Assembly: GCA_031272365.1 (NCBI GenBank)
Contig: JAISTX010000048.1
Span: 1 to 44,966, forward strand
DNA: 44,966 nucleotides
Direction: 5' to 3'
From: Eubacteriales Family XIII. Incertae Sedis bacterium
GTDB taxonomy: Bacteria; Bacillota; Clostridia; Peptostreptococcales; Anaerovoracaceae
The position numbers and the translations under genes are program-made. Below the pieces are notes generated by a model. That model was not told the origin of the DNA. It searched no databases and saw only the letters and a list, made by a program, of their open reading frames with translations. Of the stretch, positions 39,490-44,966 are shown in pieces (position 1 is the stretch's first letter; every line of letters starts with the position of its first letter).

Positions 39490-41037
39490 ATGAAAAAGGT
39501 AATCACATACGGAACATTTGACCTCTTCCACTACGGGCACCTGCGGCTGCTCGAGCGGGCCAAGGCGCTCGGCGACTGGCTGATCGTCGGCGTGACGAGC
39601 GAGCGGTTCGACAAGGAGCGCGGCAAGCAAGAGGTCCGGCAGGGGCTCATGGACCGCATCGAGAACGTGCGGCAGACGGGGCTCGCCGATGAGATCATCA
39701 TCGAGGAGTTCACCGGGCAGAAAAAGGAGGACATCCAGCGCTACGGCGCGGACATCTTCACGGTCGGCAGCGACTGGGAGGGCAAGTTCGACTATCTGCG
39801 GCAGTGGTGCGAGGTCGTGTACCTGCCGCGCACGGAAGGCGTCTCGAGCACGGAGCTGCGCGAGCAGACCAAGGCGGAGGGCGCGCGGGCGCCGGGGCGC
39901 CCCGACCGCATCGGCCTGCCGAAGAAGCTGTTCACGCTCGGGCCCGTCGAGATGTTCCCGGAGACGAGGGTGCTGCTTTCGCGCCCGCTCCCGTATTTCC
40001 GGACGGCGGCGTTCTCCGACGCCGTGCTCGAATGCGCGGCGCGGCTGAAGCGGGTCGCCTGCGCGCCCGAGGGGGCGCACGCCCTGCTCCTGACCTGCTC
40101 GGGGACGGGGGCGATGGAGGCGGCCGTGAGCGGCTGCTTCGGGGCGCGGGACCGGCTGCTCGTCGTGGACGGCGGCGGGTTCGGCCACCGGTTCGCGGAG
40201 CTCTGCGCGCACCACCGCATCCCCCACGAGGCGGTCAAAGTCCCCTTCGGCGCCGCCCTTTCGCGCGAGATGCTGGAGACGGCGCTGTCCGTCGGCAGCG
40301 CGGGCGGCACGGGCACCCGCTTCACGGGGCTCCTCGTCAACCACCACGACACTTCGGTCGGGCGCCTCTACGACCTGGATATGATCGCGGATTTTTGCCG
40401 CGCCCACGGCCTTTACCTCATCGTCGACGCCATCGGCTCCTTCCTCGCGGACCCCGTGGACTTCGCGGGGCACGGGATCGACGCGCTCATCGTCAGCTCG
40501 CAGAAAGGCCTCGCGCTGCCCCCGGGGCTCGCGGCGCTCCTCCTGTCGGACCGCCTGTTCCAGACGGCCAAGGACAGGGTCGCCCGGCCCGCCGCGCTGT
40601 ATTTTGACCTTGTGGCGGCGGACGCCGACGCACAGCGCGGGCAGACGCCGTTCACGCCCGCGGTCGGCACCATCCTCGCGCTGCGCCAGCGCCTCGAGAT
40701 GATCGAGGAAGGCGGCGGCGCGGCGGCGGAGATCGAGCGGACGGCGGCGCTCGCGCGGGAGTTCCGCGCGCGCCTGGCCGGCCTGCCGGTCGCCACGCCC
40801 ACGCACCCGCTGTCCAACGCCTGCACGCCGCTCCTGTTCCCGGACGGGGGGGCGGGGGCGCTGCACCGCCGCCTGTCCGAGGAGCACGGCGTCTGGCTCA
40901 ACCCGAACGGCGGGGAGCTCGCGGACAAGCTCCTGCGCGTCGGCCACCTTGGAAACCTCAGCGCGGGCGACGGCGAGATGCTTGCGTCGCTGCTCGCGTC
41001 GCTGCTCACGGAAGGGCATGTGGAGAGCCCGGAATAA
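39490..41037 (+). CDS. Fusion of TagD-like cytidylyltransferase and class V aminotransferase
   Basis: A 515-residue bifunctional protein. Residues 1 to about 130 are a HxGH nucleotidyltransferase of the glycerol-3-phosphate cytidylyltransferase (TagD) type: ITYGTFDLFHYGHLRLLERA, the VGSDWEGKFDYL region and the CTP motif RTEGVSSTELRE. Residues about 145-515 are a fold-type I, class V PLP enzyme like alanine-glyoxylate or 2-aminoethylphosphonate aminotransferases: KKLFTLGPVEMFPETRVLLS, LTCSGTGAMEAAVSGCFGA, LIVDAIGSFLADPVDFAGHG and the Schiff-base Lys339 in VSSQKGLALPPGL. The likely logic is that the aminotransferase makes an amino-alcohol phosphate or aminophosphonate, which the first domain activates with CTP. 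No PEP mutase or phosphonopyruvate decarboxylase is visible, so 2-aminoethylphosphonate is only one option. A GT2 follows 3 bp later and a TagF-like transferase lies on the other strand. Confidence 0.9.
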   Translation: MKKVITYGTFDLFHYGHLRLLERAKALGDWLIVGVTSERFDKERGKQEVRQGLMDRIENVRQTGLADEIIIEEFTGQKKEDIQRYGADIFTVGSDWEGKFDYLRQWCEVVYLPRTEGVSSTELREQTKAEGARAPGRPDRIGLPKKLFTLGPVEMFPETRVLLSRPLPYFRTAAFSDAVLECAARLKRVACAPEGAHALLLTCSGTGAMEAAVSGCFGARDRLLVVDGGGFGHRFAELCAHHRIPHEAVKVPFGAALSREMLETALSVGSAGGTGTRFTGLLVNHHDTSVGRLYDLDMIADFCRAHGLYLIVDAIGSFLADPVDFAGHGIDALIVSSQKGLALPPGLAALLLSDRLFQTAKDRVARPAALYFDLVAADADAQRGQTPFTPAVGTILALRQRLEMIEEGGGAAAEIERTAALAREFRARLAGLPVATPTHPLSNACTPLLFPDGGAGALHRRLSEEHGVWLNPNGGELADKLLRVGHLGNLSAGDGEMLASLLASLLTEGHVESPE

Positions 41038-41040
41038 GCC

Positions 41041-42123
41041 ATGGAAGAATCAGAATCGCACTACCCACTCGTCAGCGTCATCATCCCCGTATTCAACGCG
41101 AAGCGCACGATCGCGGCTTGCCTGGACAGCGTGCTCGCGCAGACCTACGAGGCGCTGGAGGTGCTCTGCATCGACGACGGCAGCACGGACGGCACCCTGA
41201 AAATCCTCACCGGGTACGCGGAGAAGGATCCCCGCATCCGGCTCCTCCGGCAGCAGGAAAACAAGGGCCCCGCGGCGGCCCGCAACCTCGGGCTCTCCGA
41301 GGCGCGCGGCGCCTACATCGGCTTCGTGGACGCGGACGACTTCATAGACCCGCCGCTCTACGAGCGGCTCTGCGCCCTGCTCCTGCGGGAAGAAGAGGCC
41401 GGCCTCGCCGTCTGCGAGCACTACAGCTTCCGCGAGGGCGACCCCGGCGAGCGCATCGTCGGCTTCTCCGAGCGCCTGCGCGAGCGCGTCGGCGCTTGCG
41501 GCGAGTCGTTTGATTATTTGATCGACTCACCGGAGAGGCTCGGTTTTTTGATCGCCAACATCTCGGACTTCATCTGGGACAAGGTCTTCGACGCCGCCAT
41601 CATCCAAGGCGCCGGCCTCCGCTTCCCCGAAGGCCGCACCTACGGGGAGGACACGCTCTTCCTCGCGGAGTACCTGAGCCACGCGCGCCGCGCCGCCTTC
41701 CTCGGCGAGCCGCTCTACCACTACAACGCGTACAGCAGCGGGTCGATCACGAACACGATGTCAAACAAATGGTTTGACATCTACGCGAACCTCGGGGACC
41801 TGATCGAATATTACCGCGATTTCTACGGGGGCGACGCGGACGGCTTCGAGCGCATCGCGCCCTACCTCTGCGACCTGTCCGCGCGCTACTACGACCGCCG
41901 CGCGAACGCGCTGCACCGGCACGGCGACAAGCGCTTCCAGCTCCGCTTCGTGAAATATTCCTTCGCCTTCCTCTCGCGCCACTTCCCGCACTGGCAGGCG
42001 CGGATGCGCAAGCACCCGGAGATCCGCCTCGCCGGCGTCAAGTCCAGGCTCTTCCTCATGCGGCTCTACATCCTCGCGCCGAACGCGCTGAAGCGCCGCT
42101 TCATCCCGGCCAAGTACCGGTAG
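41041..42123 (+). CDS. Glycosyltransferase family 2
   Basis: A 360-residue GT-A enzyme. LVSVIIPVFNAKRTIAACLD, then VLCIDDGSTDGTLKILTGYA, ENKGPAAARNLGLSEARGAY and the metal site GFVDADDFIDPPLYERL mark the catalytic domain. VCEHYSFREGDPG and FIWDKVFDAAIIQGAGLRFP, then GRTYGEDTLFLAEYLSHARR (the E-D-x-x-F acceptor-site element of EPS-type GT2s), complete it. The C-terminal third is helical and basic. It follows the fusion gene by 3 bp, with GGAGAG about 15 nt upstream, so the two are an operon and probably act on the same glycan. It converges on the TagF-like gene with an 11-bp gap. Confidence 0.92.
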   Translation: MEESESHYPLVSVIIPVFNAKRTIAACLDSVLAQTYEALEVLCIDDGSTDGTLKILTGYAEKDPRIRLLRQQENKGPAAARNLGLSEARGAYIGFVDADDFIDPPLYERLCALLLREEEAGLAVCEHYSFREGDPGERIVGFSERLRERVGACGESFDYLIDSPERLGFLIANISDFIWDKVFDAAIIQGAGLRFPEGRTYGEDTLFLAEYLSHARRAAFLGEPLYHYNAYSSGSITNTMSNKWFDIYANLGDLIEYYRDFYGGDADGFERIAPYLCDLSARYYDRRANALHRHGDKRFQLRFVKYSFAFLSRHFPHWQARMRKHPEIRLAGVKSRLFLMRLYILAPNALKRRFIPAKYR

Positions 42124-42134
42124 GGGGAAGGAAG

Positions 42135-43259
42135 CTACCGCAGGCTCTGCAGGAACGCCGCCAGCCGCCCCGTGTTCCCCGTCAAGGGCACCTCGAGGTA
42201 TTTCGCGCGGAACGCCGCCAGCGCCCCGTAGTCGTACGTGCCGCTCTGCAGGTCGTAGAGCAGCTGCCACGCGAGCGTCCTGGCGTCCGCGAAGACGTAT
42301 TTGCCGATGGCCTCGGTGCTTAGGTCGACGTTGAGGCCGCGCTCCCGCCCGTATTCCTCCGCATCATAGCAATAATAATAACTCGCGATGCCGGCCGCGG
42401 CGGCCTCGACGGCCACGCCGCTGTAGTCCGTGATGATGGCGTCCGCCAGCGCGAACCATTCGTGCAGCGCAAACGCCCGGTCGAGCAGGATCCCGCCGGC
42501 CCCCGCGAGCGCGCGGGCGGAATCCGCGTACACCATGTCGAGCGGGTGCAGTTTCAGCACGAGGGCGAAGTCCCCCGCCGCGCTCGCGCCGCCGAAGGCC
42601 TCGGCGACCCCCTGCGCGTCGACGGGCCTGCCGTCCCGGAACGTCGGCGCGTAGACGACGATGCGTTTCCCGCCCAGCTTGGGGTAGCGCGCGAGGATGC
42701 GGTCCCGGCACGGCGTGGCCACGGCCGCGGCGATGTTCTTCTCCGCGCGGATGGCCGCGATGCGGTCGAGCACGGGGAGGCCCAGCTTCACGAAGGCGCT
42801 GGCGGGGTAGCCGAAGGCCGCCTCGAAGAAGGGCAGCGTGGCGTCCGCCGGGCAGAGGATGTAGTCGTAGCCTTTGTGCATCTTCAGCCATTTCGCGAGC
42901 CTGGGCTTCTGCCCGGCCGGCGTGCCGACGATCTGGAGGCTAAATTTCTTGATCGCCTCGGACGCGTGCCAGATCTGCACGACTTTCGTGCGGGCGCCCG
43001 TTGGGAACATGCTGACCGCGAAGCAGTAGGCGTCGAGCACGACGGCGTAGGAGCCCGCGATGGCGCGCCTTTGTTCCACCAGCTTGCCGAGGAACTGCAG
43101 GCCCCCTTTCAGGCTCCTGCGCATGCGCCCGGCGAGCAGATGCACGGGGACGCCCTGCGCCGCGAGCGTGTCCGCGAGCAGCCGCATGTCCTCCGTCGGC
43201 ACGTCGTCCTCGCAGCAGATCAACGTGATCGCGGCATGTTTGTGATTCCCGTTCGCCAT
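42135..43259 (-). CDS. CDP-glycerol glycerophosphotransferase family protein (TagB/TagF-like)
   Basis: A 374-residue protein of the family that transfers phospho-polyol units from CDP-activated donors to teichoic acids and related glycans. Family motifs are VVQIWHASEAIKKF (usually WHG), GYDYILCPAD, VYAPTFRDGRP, LVLKLHPLD and DAIITDYSGVAVEAAAAGI, followed by YYCYDAEEYGRERGLN. It is a single catalytic domain without the long tandem extensions of many TagF polymerases, closer to a TagB-like primase or a side-group transferase. The ATG at 43257-43259 lies 2 bp after proC, so it shares the proB-proC transcript. The convergent operon encodes a CTP-dependent activating enzyme, giving a plausible donor-transferase pair. 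Confidence 0.87.
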   Translation of the reverse strand: MANGNHKHAAITLICCEDDVPTEDMRLLADTLAAQGVPVHLLAGRMRRSLKGGLQFLGKLVEQRRAIAGSYAVVLDAYCFAVSMFPTGARTKVVQIWHASEAIKKFSLQIVGTPAGQKPRLAKWLKMHKGYDYILCPADATLPFFEAAFGYPASAFVKLGLPVLDRIAAIRAEKNIAAAVATPCRDRILARYPKLGGKRIVVYAPTFRDGRPVDAQGVAEAFGGASAAGDFALVLKLHPLDMVYADSARALAGAGGILLDRAFALHEWFALADAIITDYSGVAVEAAAAGIASYYYCYDAEEYGRERGLNVDLSTEAIGKYVFADARTLAWQLLYDLQSGTYDYGALAAFRAKYLEVPLTGNTGRLAAFLQSLR

Positions 43260-43261
43260 GC

Positions 43262-44089
43262 TTATTTCGCCATCAGGCGCGATTTCTTCACGCAGGCGTC
43301 CGTCGCCCTTCTGAGCGTCTCGCGGAAACCGCCCTCCTCGAGCACGTGCACCGCCTCGATCGTCGTGCCGCCGGGGCTGCAGACGTTGACGCGCAGCTGG
43401 ACGGGGTCCACCACGCCCGCGTTCTCGAGCACCATCTTCGCGGCCCCGAGCGTCGACTGCGCCGCGAGCAGGGTCGCCTGCCCCTCCGTGAGCCCGCCTT
43501 CCACGCCCTCGGCGATCAGGGCCTCCATATACATATACGCGTAGGCGGGGCTGCTGCCGCTGATGCCCGTGACGATGTGCATGAGGTCCTCGTCCGCGAC
43601 CCAGACGGCCTTGCCGACGCCGCCGAACAGGCGGGTGGCGGCCTCGCGCGCCTCCTGCGGCAGCGCGGCATCCGCGTACAGCGCGCTCATGCCCTCGCCG
43701 ACCATCGCGGGCGTGTTCGGCATGACGCGCACGGCCTGCGCCCCCGCCCCGAGGAAGCCCCGGAGGAAGCCGATGCTGACCCCAGCGGCGATCGAGACGA
43801 AGACCTTGCCGGCGCCCCCGGGCAGATCCCGGATGCCCTCCAGCACGCCCTCCATCGCGTTCGGCTTGACCGCGAGCACGACCATGTCCGACGCCTCCAC
43901 GAGCGCCGCGAGGCTGCCGCACAACGCGACGCGCCCTTCCGCGCCCGCCGCGAGCGCCTCCGCTTTCGCGGCGTCCGCGTCGAAGGCGTACAGCTCGTCC
44001 GGCGGGGCTTTCATGCCCGCCAGCGCCGCCGCGTACCCCTTGATGATCGCGCCGCCCATATTCCCGGCGCCGATGAAGCCAATCCGCAT
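43262..44089 (-). CDS. proC: Pyrroline-5-carboxylate reductase
   Basis: Last step of proline synthesis: NAD(P)H-dependent reduction of pyrroline-5-carboxylate. The protein has 275 residues. The N-terminus MRIGFIGAGNMGGAIIKGY is the Rossmann motif; VVLAVKPNAMEGVL, VRVMPNTPAMVGEGMSALY, ITGISGSSPAYAYMYMEALI and VCSPGGTTIEAVHVLEEGGF are all diagnostic. The ATG at 44087-44089 is preceded by GGAGG about 10 nt upstream. proC sits between proB and the TagF-like gene on one transcript; proA is not in the window. Confidence 0.96.
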   Translation of the reverse strand: MRIGFIGAGNMGGAIIKGYAAALAGMKAPPDELYAFDADAAKAEALAAGAEGRVALCGSLAALVEASDMVVLAVKPNAMEGVLEGIRDLPGGAGKVFVSIAAGVSIGFLRGFLGAGAQAVRVMPNTPAMVGEGMSALYADAALPQEAREAATRLFGGVGKAVWVADEDLMHIVTGISGSSPAYAYMYMEALIAEGVEGGLTEGQATLLAAQSTLGAAKMVLENAGVVDPVQLRVNVCSPGGTTIEAVHVLEEGGFRETLRRATDACVKKSRLMAK

Positions 44090-44115
44090 GCCTGTCGAAC
44101 CTCCTCTTCCGTCGC

Positions 44116-44913
44116 TCAGGGCAGGAACAGCGTGCAGCGCCCGCCTTCCAGCACGTCCGCCAGGACGCCTTCCCGCCTGCCGTTCACGAGCAGCATCGGG
44201 ATGCCGTATTTGCCCACGGCCGCGGCGGCGCGGATCTTGCTCTCCATGCCGCCCGTCCCCCACGTGCTCTTGCCTTTGATCTCGATCTGCGCCAGCAGCT
44301 CTTCCACGTTGGTGACCTCCTCGATCAGCTGCGCCCCCGCGTGGAGCTTCGGCGAGCTGTCGTACACCCCGTCCACGTCGGTCATCAGCACGAGGAGGTT
44401 CGCGTTCCACAGGTTCGCCGTCTGCGCCGCGAGGCTGTCGTTGTCGCTGATCTGGTCGAGGATCTCCGCATAGCTCACGCTGTCGTTCTCGTTGATGATC
44501 GGCACCACGCCCTCGTCGAGGAGGGTGAAGAACGTGTTGCGGATGTTCATCGCGCTCACGCGCATTTCAAAATCCTCCGCCGTGAGCAGGATCTGCCCGA
44601 CGGTCCTGCCGCCCGCTTCGAAATGCTTTTTGTATTCCATCATGAGCTCGACCTGGCCGACCGCGCAGAGCGCCTGCTGGTAGTTGACGTCGCCGCGCCG
44701 GTTCTGTGCGCCGATCACGCCCGCGCCGCTCACGCCCGCCCCCGAGGAGACGACGATCACCTGCTTGCCCTGGCCGATCAGCGCGAGCGCCTGCCGCGCG
44801 ATGGAGGCCGCCTGCCCCCGATCCAGCGTCCCCTCCTCCGTGGCGAGCACATTGCTCCCCACCTTCAAAACTATCTTCCGGCTATCCCGCAAAATCTCAG
44901 CAGCCCGACTCAT
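44116..44913 (-). CDS. proB: Glutamate 5-kinase, short form without PUA domain
   Basis: First step of proline synthesis: ATP-dependent phosphorylation of L-glutamate. The protein has 265 residues and is complete. Amino-acid kinase motifs are KIVLKVGSNVLATEEGTLD, VIVVSSGAGVSGAGVIGA, QILLTAEDF, VVPIINENDSVS, DNDSLAAQTANLWNANLLVL, TDVDGVYDSSPK and GTGGMESKIRAAAAVGKYGI. The C-terminal PUA domain of the E. coli and B. subtilis enzymes (about 367 residues) is absent, as in many single-domain versions. The ATG at 44911-44913 has GGAG about 9 nt upstream. The remaining 53 bp to the window edge show no further gene or recognisable promoter. Confidence 0.95.
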   Translation of the reverse strand: MSRAAEILRDSRKIVLKVGSNVLATEEGTLDRGQAASIARQALALIGQGKQVIVVSSGAGVSGAGVIGAQNRRGDVNYQQALCAVGQVELMMEYKKHFEAGGRTVGQILLTAEDFEMRVSAMNIRNTFFTLLDEGVVPIINENDSVSYAEILDQISDNDSLAAQTANLWNANLLVLMTDVDGVYDSSPKLHAGAQLIEEVTNVEELLAQIEIKGKSTWGTGGMESKIRAAAAVGKYGIPMLLVNGRREGVLADVLEGGRCTLFLP

Positions 44914-44966
44914 AAATCAATCTCCAATACCAAAAAAAATTCTTCCACAACAACAAACCTCACCAA

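Noticed and set aside
39490-41037. Assigning the fusion directly as PntC-AEPT of a phosphonate pathway
   Set aside because: The N-terminal domain is HxGH TagD-like rather than LicC/MobA-like, and no PEP mutase or phosphonopyruvate decarboxylase is seen in the window.
44914-44966. Promoter or gene in the last 53 bp
   Set aside because: Only a GGAG ribosome binding site for proB is visible; no -10 match of the local type and no start of another frame could be supported.

Overview
The window is a GC-rich bacterial chromosome segment, almost entirely coding, and most of it is a surface-glycan locus. The genes suggest a Gram-positive, probably a high-GC gut-type Bacillota (Clostridia), with Coriobacteriia/Actinomycetota as the alternative. 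The evidence is an RgpF-type rhamnan synthesis protein, a TagGH/Wzm-Wzt-type ABC exporter, a CDP-glycerol glycerophosphotransferase-like enzyme, a cohesin protein with a C-terminal membrane/sorting-like anchor, a type I dockerin protein and a CotH kinase. No rRNA, tRNA, prophage, insertion sequence or CRISPR array was seen.

Layout. 1-3037 (minus): glf (cut by the left edge), rfbB and rfbA, giving Galf and dTDP-rhamnose precursors. 3123-9461 (plus): ABC exporter pair, RgpF, a DUF2142 membrane protein and a Wzx-like flippase. 9471-12874: a cation-efflux transporter divergent from a GNAT and a GT39-like membrane glycosyltransferase. 12897-16320 (minus): GT2, rfbD, rfbC, GT2, completing dTDP-L-rhamnose synthesis. 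16407-21980: two GT-C-like membrane proteins and two GT2s. 22015-22355: a tiny CxxC/CxxC protein behind a foldable leader, closed by an intrinsic terminator. 22376-28678: three large membrane proteins (minus) divergent from a GtrB-like GT2. 28707-28941: 23-bp tandem repeats and two 56-bp palindromic repeats.

28973-39406 is a second, cell-surface block, all on minus. It holds an unclear ORF, a membrane-anchored single-cohesin protein, a 1,619-residue secreted LRR/InlB/cohesin/MBG-repeat/dockerin protein, a small toxin-antitoxin-like pair whose first gene is frameshifted, a PLP aminotransferase and a secreted CotH kinase. 39490-43259 combines a rare fusion (TagD-like cytidylyltransferase plus class V aminotransferase) with a GT2 and a convergent TagF-like transferase. 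This looks like a route to a CDP/CMP-activated amino-alcohol or aminophosphonate decoration of the glycan. proC and a PUA-less proB end the window.

A striking genome-scale feature is the promoter style. Almost every promoter is an extended -10 (consensus about TGnTAnAAT, usually TGG-TAYAMT) with no clear -35. In seven genes the -10 box ends only 6-9 nt before the start codon, which predicts leaderless or nearly leaderless mRNAs. Two divergent gene pairs have -10 boxes that overlap each other by 2 bp.
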